The translations under genes were made by a program, and so were the position numbers. The notes beneath the pieces were generated by a model that saw nothing but the letters and a program-made list of their open reading frames with translations, was not told where the DNA came from and did no database searches. Positions 19,834 through 28,838 of a stretch of 64,000 nucleotides of DNA are shown here, piece after piece (position 1 is the first letter of the stretch; each line of letters begins with the position of its first letter). Source of the DNA: Brevundimonas diminuta ATCC 11568 (GTDB lineage: Bacteria > Pseudomonadota > Alphaproteobacteria > Caulobacterales > Caulobacteraceae); assembly GCF_000204035.1 (NCBI RefSeq), contig NZ_GL883086.1, forward strand, positions 842,034 through 906,033, written 5' to 3'.

Positions 19834-20502
19834 CTATCTTCTAGATCGCTGATTTCGGGCTTGCTGTTGCGGCGTCGCCCAGCGACAGTTCCTAGGTTCA
19901 TAGTCGCCGTCGGGGTCTATGCGGTCAATGGTGGTACCTTCTGGCCTCTCGCCCATGTCGGCGAGAAAATTATCGAATAGAAGCCAGCGCTCGCAAACCG
20001 TAATGCCGCGACCGCCGTAGTATTCGTATTTGGCTTGGCGCGGATTAAAGCACCTCTTCTTCATCGCCTTCCAAGTGTTGTAGGTTCGTGTGGCCGCTGC
20101 GCCTTGAGTATGTCCATGGCGGGTATGGGCTTCCGACAAGGCAATAGCTTTCAGGCACCCACAATGGGTCGATTGTGCCGACAGAAGCCCGTCAACACGG
20201 GCGATCAGCTCTCTTCCGCAATCACACCTAACGCGCCAGTGCGTTTGATGGCGAGATCCGCGACCTTCGCGATCAATTACCTGAAGAAGGCCGAACCTGC
20301 GACCGGTCAGGTCCACGCCACGATGACATTTGCCACAGCTCTTCTTTTCACCACGTAGGGGCTTGGTGACGCCGCTTAAGACATCAGCACCGCAGTCACA
20401 CCGAAAAAGCCAGAGCGCCCGCCCGTCCCGCGTACTGCCCCTGCGCTCTACAGCGACCAAACGATTGAATCGTCTCCCCTTCACGTCCAACGGTGCCGTC
20501 AT
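19834..20502 (-). CDS. Phage protein with two zinc ribbons and an HNH-like C-terminus
   Basis: 222-residue protein. Two tandem modules with the pattern CDCG followed by CGKC or CGC (about residues 33-60 and 93-118) look like duplicated zinc ribbons. The C-terminal 90 residues ([40 protein letters not shown]) match a widespread phage family near HNH/homing-type nucleases. The ATG at 20502 overlaps the stop of the upstream gene (ATGA), supporting this start over a longer frame. DNA binding is likely; nuclease activity is uncertain. Confidence 0.65.
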   Translation of the reverse strand: MTAPLDVKGRRFNRLVAVERRGSTRDGRALWLFRCDCGADVLSGVTKPLRGEKKSCGKCHRGVDLTGRRFGLLQVIDREGRGSRHQTHWRVRCDCGRELIARVDGLLSAQSTHCGCLKAIALSEAHTRHGHTQGAAATRTYNTWKAMKKRCFNPRQAKYEYYGGRGITVCERWLLFDNFLADMGERPEGTTIDRIDPDGDYEPRNCRWATPQQQARNQRSRR

Positions 20503-20870
20503 AGAGGAACGTTGGCCACGTAAGTCATGACGTCGCGAATCGGCGCGACACATCGGGCATCATAGGTTCCGAAATAGCGAAGCAGCGCTCTCAGCTTCAC
20601 TTCGGCCGCCGTCCGACTGCTACTGGAGGTCTCAAGGATGAGATGTTCCAGGTCGCCGACATGGTCGAAGATCCTATCCGTTATGTCGGTGTCGTCGATC
20701 AACTGAGCCTCCGCTTCCAGCCGGTTGATTTCGGCTTCCCAGTGAAGGAACTGGTTGTCTGCGCCGTCAGGTTCGGACGCAACTGCGATGATCGGCGCCG
20801 TAATTCCCACGGCCACGAAAGCCCCCACGAGGGCGCGACGTGTGATAGACCTCGGCTCAGCCTGGGCCAT
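20499..20870 (-). CDS. Exported small protein with Tat-like signal
   Basis: 123-residue protein. The N-terminus has [19 protein letters not shown], a twin-arginine-type signal or anchor; the remainder is helical ([27 protein letters not shown]). The ATG at 20870 follows a GGAGG RBS by 4 nt, so the longer frame to 20921 is rejected. It is coupled by ATGA to the next gene. No family recognised. It lies in the cargo region between the SOS-type operon and the portal gene. Confidence 0.65.
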   Translation of the reverse strand: MAQAEPRSITRRALVGAFVAVGITAPIIAVASEPDGADNQFLHWEAEINRLEAEAQLIDDTDITDRIFDHVGDLEHLILETSSSSRTAAEVKLRALLRYFGTYDARCVAPIRDVMTYVANVPL

Positions 20871-20963
20871 TCGATCCTCCATTGATCGAGAGTTCGGGTT
20901 AGGGCCGGGAGAGCGCGGCAAACACTCTTCCGGTCCGCCTTATCCAGCGCTAGAATAGTTACC

Positions 20964-21557
20964 ATGTCAATATCTAGCGCCAGTAAAAGAGGCCGTCCCC
21001 GCGTTGATGCCGTGCCGGTCAACGTGAGGTTTCCGCCCGAACAGCTATCCGCACTGGATAAATTGATCGGGACCGATCCAGGCGCGCCAAGCCGACCAGA
21101 GTTCATTCGCCGGGTGATCGAGCTACTTGCCGGTCCCAAGGAAGAGCGCAGCCGTCTTAAGACATTCCGGCTTCAGGAGCCGGGAGGTTTGGTCGTGTTG
21201 GATTTGGACCAGATCATTACGATCGAGACGGACTACGTGTATTCTCGTGTCACCGTTGGAGGTGGGCGATCTTTCAAGCTTTGGGAAGAACCTGAACGTC
21301 TTGCGGCGCAGCTCGGCTTCTACCTTCAGTTCGGTGATCAATGGGTTCACCCCGACGCCGTCTCAGCCATTGCAATGGGCGACGCGAGCTCAATCGTCCA
21401 TCTGGTCGACGGCCGGAGCGTGGAAGTCTCGGAATCATGGGAAGCGGTTTCCCATGCTGTCGACGAGGCCCGCAAATTCCACGGCACGCCGGTCCCGCCC
21501 CCTAAGCCCGATCTGGGCGGCCCCCTTCGTCGGCGCTACGGATCATCGGGCAGTTGA
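20964..21557 (+). CDS. Ribbon-helix-helix protein with two FlbD/LytTR-like repeats
   Basis: 197-residue protein. Residues 8-55 (RGRPRVDAVPVNVRFPPEQ, then PSRPEFIRRVIELL) look like a CopG-type ribbon-helix-helix DNA-binding domain. Two similar beta-rich units follow (DLDQIITIETDYVYSRV and HPDAVSAIAMGDASSIVHL, each followed by a GRS-containing strand and a helix), reminiscent of FlbD or LytTR modules. It is divergent from the Tat-signal gene across 93 nt and its end overlaps the portal gene by 15 nt. Probably a regulator; target unknown. Confidence 0.6.
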   Translation: MSISSASKRGRPRVDAVPVNVRFPPEQLSALDKLIGTDPGAPSRPEFIRRVIELLAGPKEERSRLKTFRLQEPGGLVVLDLDQIITIETDYVYSRVTVGGGRSFKLWEEPERLAAQLGFYLQFGDQWVHPDAVSAIAMGDASSIVHLVDGRSVEVSESWEAVSHAVDEARKFHGTPVPPPKPDLGGPLRRRYGSSGS

Positions 21558-22535
21558 TATCGCCCGTTCTCTGAACCGCACGACCTCTTCGCCGACCCAC
21601 TCGTTCAGGGCCAGGAACCGGCGCTGCAGCGGCACCACTTCATTCTCATAGAAGATTTCGCTGGCGTCTCTGACAGACCCAAATCCGGCAGCGTTCTGAG
21701 GCACGACGCCCAGCAGCACAGGCGGCACGCGGTGAACCGCCAGAATGTCATCGCGCGTGACGTTCTTGATGTCGGAGAAGTTGTCCTTCGCCGCCGCTTC
21801 TGACGGGTGCAGCAGCTGGATTCCCTTCTCCTTGCCCCCGGCGCTGTGAACGAACAGGTTCTTGAAATTGCCCGGCCCCTTCGCCCCGCGCAGCGAGGCG
21901 CGGATCGCGTCGGCGTCCTTGTCGCTCAACGGGTCCGTCACATACATGATGAAGCCAGAGTGCGAGCCGTTCAGGTAATAGCGCCGGCGATACAGCGTCG
22001 CCGCCTCGCTCAGCAGCGCCGACTGCAGCGCCGCCAGATACTCCGGCTCGCCATAGATTTCCTGGTCGATCCCCGTCCGGCGCCCATGGAACACCTGGCC
22101 GGGCTCGAACGCATGTTCGACCGCCCAGCTCGGCGTGAAGAAGAACTCCCCGTCGACCAGACCGCGCCGGGTGTATTTCGCCAGCGATCGACGCAGCGGC
22201 ATCGGCCGACCCAGGCGATTATTCACCCGCTCGACGTAGAAGTTCGCCAGCACCTGGTCATCCAGCGCCAGCCCTTCGAACGTCTCCAGCGACAACAGCG
22301 GATGCGGGATGAAGTCGCGCACCAACTGATTGACTTTGTAGAACATGGCCGAGCCGTGATGGCTGGCCACCTTGGCCGCCCGGCTCAGTCCCTCCATGGG
22401 GATCGGCGGCTCATACCATTTGCCGTTGCTCCAGCAGGCCAGGTGATCGGCCAGCCCAGCCCGGCCGCCCAGGACCGGCTCCGGATCCCCAAAGCTGAAG
22501 ACCATGGGCGCGGCCGCCTCAGTCGTCATCGTCAC
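21543..22535 (-). CDS. Q: Portal protein (P2 gpQ-like)
   Basis: 330-residue PBSX/P2-type portal protein that forms the dodecameric DNA gate of the capsid. Family features include PLLSLETFEGLALDDQVL, NGSHSGFIMYVTDPLS and RVPPVLLGVVPQNAAGFGS. The GTG at 22535 has GGAG 7 nt upstream and overlaps the terminase gene by 17 nt; an ATG at 22529 is the alternative. Transcribed with P on the minus strand, divergent from O-N-M-L, as in P2. Confidence 0.95.
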   Translation of the reverse strand: MTMTTEAAAPMVFSFGDPEPVLGGRAGLADHLACWSNGKWYEPPIPMEGLSRAAKVASHHGSAMFYKVNQLVRDFIPHPLLSLETFEGLALDDQVLANFYVERVNNRLGRPMPLRRSLAKYTRRGLVDGEFFFTPSWAVEHAFEPGQVFHGRRTGIDQEIYGEPEYLAALQSALLSEAATLYRRRYYLNGSHSGFIMYVTDPLSDKDADAIRASLRGAKGPGNFKNLFVHSAGGKEKGIQLLHPSEAAAKDNFSDIKNVTRDDILAVHRVPPVLLGVVPQNAAGFGSVRDASEIFYENEVVPLQRRFLALNEWVGEEVVRFRERAISTAR

Positions 22536-24450
22536 CGAAAATCTCCACGCTGGATTGGCTGGTCACGCCGATCGCGGCTTCCAGCGGTTCGTTATCGAGG
22601 GCCTGCATCAGCGCCCATGCCAGGTCGCCGTGGCCGCTGGCCTTGGTGCGGGGCGCCTCATAGGTCAGGTGGCGGCCCTTGCTGGTCAGGGTGCGCCGGA
22701 TCGACATCAGGGCGTTGGTCAGATCCTGCCAGTTGGCCGGATACTCCAGCCGCTTGCGGCTGATGACGTTCAGCGCCTTGTGCACCAGGCGCGTCTTGAC
22801 CATCGGGTCATAGAGGTGGCCCCGCGCCATGGGGAAAAACTTGGACACCAGCTGCAGGACCGCATTGCCCAGGCCGGTGCGATCAATGTCGATCTTGGTG
22901 ACGTTGTAACGAAGCGCCATCGCCTCGATGATCAGGGCCTGTTCGGTGAAGTCGGATCCCCGGAACTGTTCCTTCCAGATCACCCTGAACTTACCCTTGC
23001 CGGGCGTCTCAGGCGGCGCGACCAGGACCAGGGCCGCGTTATCCGCGTTCTCGCCGTCCCCGTTCGGGTCGTAACTCAGCCAGACCTCGCCCTCATACGG
23101 CCGCCCGAAACCCAGCAGCTGCATCTCGAAGTCGATGTCGCTCCATTCCAGCTCGTCCACCTGACACGGCCGAAGCGACGCCATCGGGAAGATCGACATG
23201 GAATCGTCGACGAAGGCGCACATGTAGAGGTTGGCCCACGCAGCCGCACTCTTTCGCCGTTTCAGGTCGGCTAGGTCGAACAGGGTGCAGCCACAGGCCG
23301 CCGCGTCCTCGATCGTGACGATCTGACGCCAGATTCCGTCCTCGCACAGGCGGCCGTCTTTCAGTGCCTTCCAGCTGACGTCGAACTCGACCCGGTCCCT
23401 TTTGGCCCGCTCCTTGTTCCAGGCCGCGCCGGTCCAGAACGGATAGGCCTCGTCGTTCACCGACGTCGGCGTCGAGATGTAGGTGATCCGATACTGCTTG
23501 TGCGACGCCATGCCTGAGGCGACGTCTTCCAGGCGGGTGAACCCATGCACCCACATGAATTCATCGAAGTAGAGCGAACCGTGATAGCTCTGCGCCGTCC
23601 GGCTGTTGGTCCCCAGGAAGTATAGGGTCGGCTGGGTCTGCGGCAGGCCGGTTTCCGGGTGGTCGCCCCGGTCGATGACGAGGTCTTCGCCCTTCAGCTC
23701 GACGCCGATCGTCAGACGCACGAATTCGATGATGTAGGACTTGAACTGGCAGGCCTGCTTTTTCGAGGCCGACAGGAAGATCTGGTTGTCGCCGGTGTCC
23801 AGCGCTTCCATCAGCGCTTCGCGGGCGAAATACCAGGTCGCGCCGATCTGGCGCGACTTCAGGATCATCCGGGCCTTGTGGGTCCGCGCGCCGTACCAGA
23901 TGCGCTGATAGTCGAAGAGCTCGTCCTGGAACCGCTGACGCAGGATCTCGACCTGGTCGGCCGTGATCAGGTTCTGCCGGACCTTCTTGCGGTCCTTGCC
24001 CTTGCTGTTTCGGTTGGCGACGTTGTCGTTCAGGTGGCCGGTGTGGCCGCCCTCGCTCTCGAACTTCCGGACGCGGGCGATCGTAACCAGCTGGCGGCCC
24101 AGCAGGTCGATCTCCTTGAAGTCCCGCCCGTCCTTCAACTCCTTCAGGATCAGGGTGATCAGGCGCGCTTCCAGCACGCCCTCGACCCGGGCGATGGACG
24201 ACGCCACCTCCCAGCCGTCGCGGCTTTTCCAGCTGGCCAGCGTACCTTCCGGCACGCCCAGCCACTCGCTGATGTCCGTCAGCCGCCAGAATGACCAGTA
24301 TAGGAACTTCGCCGCTCGGCGCGGGTCCAGGTTCTTGCTGACCGGAAAGCCGACGACGCCGGATTCCAGCATCATCGCGCCCAGATCGGTGGCGGGCGCG
24401 TCGGTGTCTGGCGGCAGGGCCGTATCGGTTCTGGGGCGGCGTCGGGTCAT
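22519..24450 (-). CDS. P: Terminase large subunit (P2 gpP-like ATPase)
   Basis: 643-residue packaging motor. The N-terminal segment (residues about 45-95) has a small HTH-like region (LTDISEWLGVPEGTLASWK). An ATPase domain follows with a Walker A-like KSRQIGATWY (about 210) and Walker B LYFDEFMWV, and a C-terminal RNase-H-like nuclease domain (WLSYDPNGDGENADN, IDIDRTGLGN). It cuts and pumps DNA together with gpM. The ATG at 24450 is 45 nt from the Ogr-type palindrome at 24496. Confidence 0.95.
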   Translation of the reverse strand: MTRRRPRTDTALPPDTDAPATDLGAMMLESGVVGFPVSKNLDPRRAAKFLYWSFWRLTDISEWLGVPEGTLASWKSRDGWEVASSIARVEGVLEARLITLILKELKDGRDFKEIDLLGRQLVTIARVRKFESEGGHTGHLNDNVANRNSKGKDRKKVRQNLITADQVEILRQRFQDELFDYQRIWYGARTHKARMILKSRQIGATWYFAREALMEALDTGDNQIFLSASKKQACQFKSYIIEFVRLTIGVELKGEDLVIDRGDHPETGLPQTQPTLYFLGTNSRTAQSYHGSLYFDEFMWVHGFTRLEDVASGMASHKQYRITYISTPTSVNDEAYPFWTGAAWNKERAKRDRVEFDVSWKALKDGRLCEDGIWRQIVTIEDAAACGCTLFDLADLKRRKSAAAWANLYMCAFVDDSMSIFPMASLRPCQVDELEWSDIDFEMQLLGFGRPYEGEVWLSYDPNGDGENADNAALVLVAPPETPGKGKFRVIWKEQFRGSDFTEQALIIEAMALRYNVTKIDIDRTGLGNAVLQLVSKFFPMARGHLYDPMVKTRLVHKALNVISRKRLEYPANWQDLTNALMSIRRTLTSKGRHLTYEAPRTKASGHGDLAWALMQALDNEPLEAAIGVTSQSSVEIFGDDDD

Positions 24451-24495
24451 CGGCGCGGACGCTACTCACGGCCCCGCCTGCCCTCGCGCCCGCCG

Positions 24496-24520
24496 TGTTG
24501 TCAGATCCTCTCTGACAACA
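24496..24520. promoter_or_regulatory. Ogr-type late activator site 1
   Basis: Perfect inverted repeat TGTTGTCAGA-N5-TCTGACAACA between the divergent P and O operons, 45 nt from the P ATG and 98 nt from the O ATG. The same element occurs at 31170 and 35566. The family precedent is the P2/P4 Ogr/Delta dyad TGT-N12-ACA centred near -55; the inner dyad here is TGT-N13-ACA. Confidence 0.75.
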
Positions 24521-24618
24521 GCAGCGCCTTGAGCGAACCCGCCCCTCGGGACTGATCTGGCGCCTGTTCAATCGGCCCGGCCCGGGCCTTCCCAAGATCA
24601 GGCGAGCGACCCAGCCCC

Positions 24619-25521
24619 ATGGCCGACAAGACTCCTCAGAAGACCGAATTCTTCCGCATCGCCGTGGAAGGCCAGACCGCCACCGACGGGCGCGAGATCA
24701 CGCGGCAAATCATTGAGGAATGCGTCAAGACCTTCAACCGCGACACCTATGGCGTCCGCATCAACATGGAGCACTTGCGGGGCTTCGACCCGAATGGCCC
24801 CTTCGGCATGTACGGCGATGTTCTGGAACTGCGTCATCAGGAAGACGACATCCAGATCGGCGAACAGACTGAAAAACGCCTGGCCCTCTACGCCCAGCTG
24901 GACCCGACCCCTGAACTGGTCGAGCTGAACCGCAAGCGCCAGAAAATCTACACGTCGATCGAGCCTCAGCCGAACTTCGGCGGCACCGGCATGTTCGGCC
25001 TGGTCGGCCTGGCCGTCACTGATAGCCCGGCATCGCTCGGCACCAACATGCTGAAGTTCAGCACCCGCACCGACGATCCGGCCGCCGTGGAGCTGAAGGC
25101 TGACCTGGACCGTCGCAAACGCTCGCCCGACAGCTTCTTCTCTTCGGCCTACGAAACCAAGTTCGAACTGCTTGCCGACGAAGCTCCCTCATCTAGCGTT
25201 TCAGCGGTCGATAAATTCTTTGCGGCCCTCGCCCGTATGGGCCAACCGCAAACGCCAACGCCCGCTCCAGTTCAGACACCGTCCGTGTCTCAGGCTGATC
25301 CAGCAGATCAGTTCGCTGCGCTGACCGCCGCGATGACGCAGTTTTCCAAGGACATCAGCGACACGCTTCAGACCGCCATGCGCGCCAGCGATGAACGCTT
25401 CCGCCGGGTGGAGACCGACCTGGCGAAGCTGACGTCCGATCTCTCGAACACCCCCGGCTCCAACTACACGGCCCGCCCGCCCGCCACGGGCGGCGAGACC
25501 GCCATCCAGACCGACTTCTGA
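24619..25521 (+). CDS. O: Capsid scaffolding protease (P2 gpO-like)
   Basis: 300-residue protein combining an N-terminal serine protease (residues about 1-150, with RINMEHLRGFDP and TDSPASLGTNML) and a C-terminal scaffold coiled coil (about 230-285, FAALTAAMTQFSKD, SDERFRRVETDLAKL). It shapes the procapsid and matures the capsid proteins, then cleaves itself. Length and position before N match P2. Confidence 0.94.
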   Translation: MADKTPQKTEFFRIAVEGQTATDGREITRQIIEECVKTFNRDTYGVRINMEHLRGFDPNGPFGMYGDVLELRHQEDDIQIGEQTEKRLALYAQLDPTPELVELNRKRQKIYTSIEPQPNFGGTGMFGLVGLAVTDSPASLGTNMLKFSTRTDDPAAVELKADLDRRKRSPDSFFSSAYETKFELLADEAPSSSVSAVDKFFAALARMGQPQTPTPAPVQTPSVSQADPADQFAALTAAMTQFSKDISDTLQTAMRASDERFRRVETDLAKLTSDLSNTPGSNYTARPPATGGETAIQTDF

Positions 25522-25571
25522 CCACGCCGGTTCGCCTGCGCCCCACCTGCCCCTGACCTTCTGGAACTCCC

Positions 25572-26636
25572 ATGCAGAACGATACCCGCGTCAAATACAA
25601 CGCCTACGCCGCCCGCGTCGGCCTCCTGAACGGCGTCGCTACGACCTCGGCGGCCTTCACGGTCGCGCCGACTGTGCAGCAGAAGCTGGAATCCAAGCTT
25701 CTGGAATCCTCGGCCTTCATGAAGCGGATCAACGTGGTCCCGGTCCGCGACATGGAAGGCGCCAAGCTGGGCCTGGGCAACACCGGCCCGATCGCCAGCC
25801 GCACCAACACGGCGGCAGGCAACAAGCGCAAGACGCGCGCGACCCACACGCTCGATAAGCGCGGCTATAAGTGCCACAAGACGAACTTTGATACGCACCT
25901 GCGCTACGAGACGCTGGACAGTTGGTCGGAGTTCCCGGACTTCGAAACCCGCGTCCGCGACCACTGGACCCAGCAGCAGGGCCTGGACCGCCTGATCATC
26001 GGCTGGAACGGCACCCACGCCGCCGAAGAATCCGACATCGATCAGTTTCCGCTGCTCCAGGACATGAACATCGGCTGGCTGCAGATCCTGCGCGAAGAGG
26101 CGCCGCACCAGGTCATCCCGGGCATCAACACCGCGCCGGAAGGCCAGCCGCCGGTCTACCGCCCTGTCCGCGTCGGCCCGGGCGGCGACTTCGCCAACAT
26201 GGACGCCTTGGTCATGGCCGCCATTATGCTGATGGAGCCTCAGTATCGCGAAGACACCGGGCTGGAGGCGATCTGTGGCCGCGAGCTGCTGCACGACAAG
26301 TACTTCCCCGTCGTGAACCAGGAGCACAAGCCCAGCGAGACCCTGGCCGCCCAGACCGTGGTGGCGCAGAAGCGTATGGGCAATCTCCCGGCCAACACCC
26401 AACCCTTCTTCCCGGCGCGATCGACCCTGATCACCCGCCCTGACAACCTGTCGATCTATTGGCAGAAGGGCGGCCGTCGTCGCCATCTCAAGGACAATCC
26501 TGAGATGGATCAGGTCGAGAACTACGAGTCGTCGAACGACGCCTATGTGGTCGAACGCATCGGTGCAGCCGCTCTGATCGAGAACATCGAGTTCGGCGAT
26601 TGGAGCCAACCGGATACGCCGGAAGGCAACGGCTGA
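25572..26636 (+). CDS. N: Major capsid protein (P2 gpN-like)
   Basis: 354-residue HK97-fold coat protein. It has the N-terminal delta segment (VQQKLESKLLESSAFMKRIN), the typical DKRGYKCHKTNFDTHLRYE stretch around residues 95-113, and the C-terminal NLSIYWQKGGRRRHLKDNP. Near-identical in length to P2 gpN. Located between scaffold and small terminase genes in the canonical order. Confidence 0.96.
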   Translation: MQNDTRVKYNAYAARVGLLNGVATTSAAFTVAPTVQQKLESKLLESSAFMKRINVVPVRDMEGAKLGLGNTGPIASRTNTAAGNKRKTRATHTLDKRGYKCHKTNFDTHLRYETLDSWSEFPDFETRVRDHWTQQQGLDRLIIGWNGTHAAEESDIDQFPLLQDMNIGWLQILREEAPHQVIPGINTAPEGQPPVYRPVRVGPGGDFANMDALVMAAIMLMEPQYREDTGLEAICGRELLHDKYFPVVNQEHKPSETLAAQTVVAQKRMGNLPANTQPFFPARSTLITRPDNLSIYWQKGGRRRHLKDNPEMDQVENYESSNDAYVVERIGAAALIENIEFGDWSQPDTPEGNG

Positions 26637-26641
26637 TAGCC

Positions 26642-27463
26642 ATGCGCCATGTCGACCCCTTCCAGCGGCACCGCCAGCGCGTCCTGGCCGCCACCGCATC
26701 GGGCGTAGCCGCATCGATCGGCTACTCCGTTGCGGGCGCGCGCCTGGCCGCCAATGACGCCGGTCCGCCCAGCGCGGCGGGAACCGAATACAGGCGTCAG
26801 CTGGCCCAGCTGCTTCACGACCGTCAGCGCCTGAAGCAAATCCAGTCCCGCCAGACCAAGATCGAGCTGAAACGTGAACTGATCCCGGCCTATGACGCCT
26901 GGATCGAGGGCGTCTTGGAGGCCACGGAAAACGGCCAGCCGGGCGTTCAGGACGACATCCTGGTCACCATGATGATCTGGCGGATCGACGTCGGCGACTA
27001 CGCCGCCGCCCTGCCTCTCATCGCCTACTGCCTGAAGTGGGGCCTGCAGCTGCCGGGCCACTTCAAGCGGACCCTGGCCGCCTTCGCCGTGGAAGAGATC
27101 GCCGAGGCCGCCGTCCGCGCCCTGGCCCCATCTGCCGAGCGTCCGACGGCTGATCTGGTCAAGGCCACGACCGAGGCCCTGGCCGGGATCGAGCGCCTGA
27201 CGCACGACTGCGACATGCCGGATGAAGTCCGCGCCACCCAGCATAAGGCCATCGCCATGGCCATTCTGGCGGGCGGCGAGGAAGACGGTCCGGATCGCCG
27301 CCTGCGCGAAAGCCAGGCGTTGAAACGCTACCAGTTCGCCCTGGACCTCGACCCCCGCTCCGGCGTGAAGGGCGACATTGCTCGCCTGCAGCGCAGCCTG
27401 AACAAAGAACCGCCTTCCGGTTCGGCGGACGCGTCGTCGGACGCGGCCGCCGCCGAGGGCTGA
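26642..27463 (+). CDS. M: Terminase small subunit/endonuclease (P2 gpM-like)
   Basis: 273-residue gpM-type terminase subunit that recognises and cuts cos with gpP. Family segments: FQRHRQRVLAA at the N-terminus, LKQIQSRQTKIELKRELIP, VLVTMMIWRIDVGDY-like sequence (here ILVTMMIWRIDVGDY) and PLIAYCLKWGLQLPGHFKR. The ATG at 26642 lies 5 nt after the capsid stop; the upstream extension in frame is rejected because it overlaps N. Confidence 0.93.
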   Translation: MRHVDPFQRHRQRVLAATASGVAASIGYSVAGARLAANDAGPPSAAGTEYRRQLAQLLHDRQRLKQIQSRQTKIELKRELIPAYDAWIEGVLEATENGQPGVQDDILVTMMIWRIDVGDYAAALPLIAYCLKWGLQLPGHFKRTLAAFAVEEIAEAAVRALAPSAERPTADLVKATTEALAGIERLTHDCDMPDEVRATQHKAIAMAILAGGEEDGPDRRLRESQALKRYQFALDLDPRSGVKGDIARLQRSLNKEPPSGSADASSDAAAAEG

Positions 27464-27489
27464 CGGCCTGCCCCCCCGGCGCTCGGGGC

Positions 27490-27540
27490 GGGGACGGAAA
27501 GTCCGACGGCGGCTCGCCGCCCGAAGGTCGTTCCGTCCCC
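27490..27540 (+). other. Nested stem-loop between M and L
   Basis: GGGGACGGAA (27490-27499) pairs perfectly with TTCCGTCCCC (27531-27540), enclosing a second hairpin GGCGG-CTCG-CCGCC (27508-27521). It lies in the 118-nt gap between two co-transcribed genes and lacks a T-run, so a processing or stability element is more likely than a terminator. Confidence 0.55.
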
Positions 27541-27581
27541 CCACCCCGTAGCCTGGGGGGCATTTCCTGACGGAGCTGACC

Positions 27582-28070
27582 ATGGCCGATCCGATCTGGC
27601 CGAATGACCCCTCGCTTGATCCGGCGCCGCCCGCTCCCTCGCCTGAAGGACAGGTCAAGGCCGACGGCTGGTGGCCGGACATCGACCTGGCCCACCTCCG
27701 CGACACCGTTCGCCTGAACCAGACCAAGATCCCGGCCGCCCGCCTCCGCGAGGCCGTCCAGGTCGCCATTCTCGACATCGCGGACGAGCTGTCCGTCTGG
27801 CGCGCCGACCACGCGGCCTTTGCCGATCTGGCCGCCGTCCCAGCCATGCAGATCGACGGCGAAAGCGCCCTGGTCATTCGCTGGCGTAGGGCCGTCACCG
27901 CCTGCGTGGCGGCCGATCTTGGCGAGCGTTTGCTCGGCCAGTCCTCGACAGCGGCCGGTCATGATCGCGCCGCCGAGCTCCTGCCCGAAGCTGACCTTCA
28001 CAGACGCAATGTCGTCCACGCCGTCCGCCTATTCCTGGGCAAGACCCGCGTCGTGGCCGAGCTGATCTGA
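27582..28070 (+). CDS. L: Head completion protein (P2 gpL-like)
   Basis: 162-residue head-completion/stabilisation protein that seals the packaged head before tail joining. Family features: WWPDIDLAHLRDTVRL, AAVQVAILDI-like helix (VQVAILDIADELSVWR) and the C-terminal HRRNVVHAVRLFLGKTRV. A 40-residue Pro-rich N-terminus is usual. The stop overlaps the next ATG by one base (TGATG). Confidence 0.92.
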   Translation: MADPIWPNDPSLDPAPPAPSPEGQVKADGWWPDIDLAHLRDTVRLNQTKIPAARLREAVQVAILDIADELSVWRADHAAFADLAAVPAMQIDGESALVIRWRRAVTACVAADLGERLLGQSSTAAGHDRAAELLPEADLHRRNVVHAVRLFLGKTRVVAELI

Positions 28071-28285
28071 TGGCCGCGTATCAGGCCATCTCTGAACCCG
28101 GCGACACCGTCGACCGCCTGGTTTGGCGCGAGATTCGCCAAGGCCCGGCCGCCGTCGAGCGTGTTCTGGAAGCCAACCCGGGCCTGGCTGATCTCGGCAC
28201 GATCCTGCCAGTCGGCACCGCCGTCATCATTCCGGTCGGGGCGCGCGCCGCCTCGGCCAAGCCGCAAGTTCAACTCTGGGACTGA
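28070..28285 (+). CDS. X: Tail protein X (P2 gpX-like, LysM-type)
   Basis: 71-residue tail protein with the LysM-like pattern GDTVDRLVWREIRQGPAAVE, ANPGLADLG and LPVGTAVIIP. Essential for tail assembly in P2. It is tightly coupled to L upstream and 2 nt from the next gene. Confidence 0.93.
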   Translation: MAAYQAISEPGDTVDRLVWREIRQGPAAVERVLEANPGLADLGTILPVGTAVIIPVGARAASAKPQVQLWD

Positions 28286-28287
28286 CC

Positions 28288-28518
28288 ATGACCTTTCCTC
28301 ATCTGCAGCCCGCGCCCAGCGTGAATTGGGCCAAGGTCTCCTTCTTGTTCGGCGCGGCCGTCACGATCGCAACGTGGGTCGTCTTCGGAGCCCAGACCGT
28401 CCAGCGCGTCCAGGTTCTCGAGGAACGCACCGCGCCACTCGCAAGCGGCGACCTGATCCGCGTCCAGACCGACGTGGCTTGGATCCGCCAACGCCTGGAA
28501 CAGGAACGCGGCCAATGA
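28288..28518 (+). CDS. Small membrane protein, possible holin/antiholin component
   Basis: 76-residue protein with one transmembrane helix (about residues 15-40, VSFLFGAAVTIATWVVFGA) and a C-terminal charged helix (RVQTDVAWIRQRLEQER). It sits in the lysis cassette immediately before a two-helix holin candidate, where P2-like phages encode holin-type proteins. Function assigned by position and topology only. Confidence 0.65.
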   Translation: MTFPHLQPAPSVNWAKVSFLFGAAVTIATWVVFGAQTVQRVQVLEERTAPLASGDLIRVQTDVAWIRQRLEQERGQ

Positions 28519-28838
28519 CCGTCACCCGCCGTCAGGTCTTCCGGATCCTGCAGTCCCTGCCGATGATCCGTTTCGCGCTCATGCTCGGCGGCGGCATAGT
28601 CGCCACCGCTCTGGTCGCCTGGATCCAGGCCTTGATCGGCCATGGTCGATGGCCCGCGACCGAGGCGACGGCCATCGCCCGCATCACGGCCCTGCAATGG
28701 CTCGGTCTCGGCGGCCTGGCCATCATCGCCATCGTCATGATTGCCCTGGCCTTCGGCCAGCTCGGCAAGGCCAAGGTCGCCGTCGGCGATGTGGCCGTCG
28801 ACCTCGATTTCGACAGTCCTGAAGACGGAGTTTCCTAA
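28515..28838 (+). CDS. Putative holin
   Basis: 107-residue protein with two transmembrane helices (about residues 15-40 and 62-85) and an acidic C-terminal tail. The ATG at 28515 overlaps the previous stop (ATGA) and its own stop shares a base with the amidase start, placing it in the lysis operon. Topology and position fit a class II holin that opens the inner membrane for the lysin. The family is not recognised with certainty. Confidence 0.68.
   Translation: MTVTRRQVFRILQSLPMIRFALMLGGGIVATALVAWIQALIGHGRWPATEATAIARITALQWLGLGGLAIIAIVMIALAFGQLGKAKVAVGDVAVDLDFDSPEDGVS

Noticed and set aside
26430-26450. CTGACAAC in the capsid gene as a fourth Ogr site
   Set aside because: Only a half-site, inside coding sequence, with no inverted partner.
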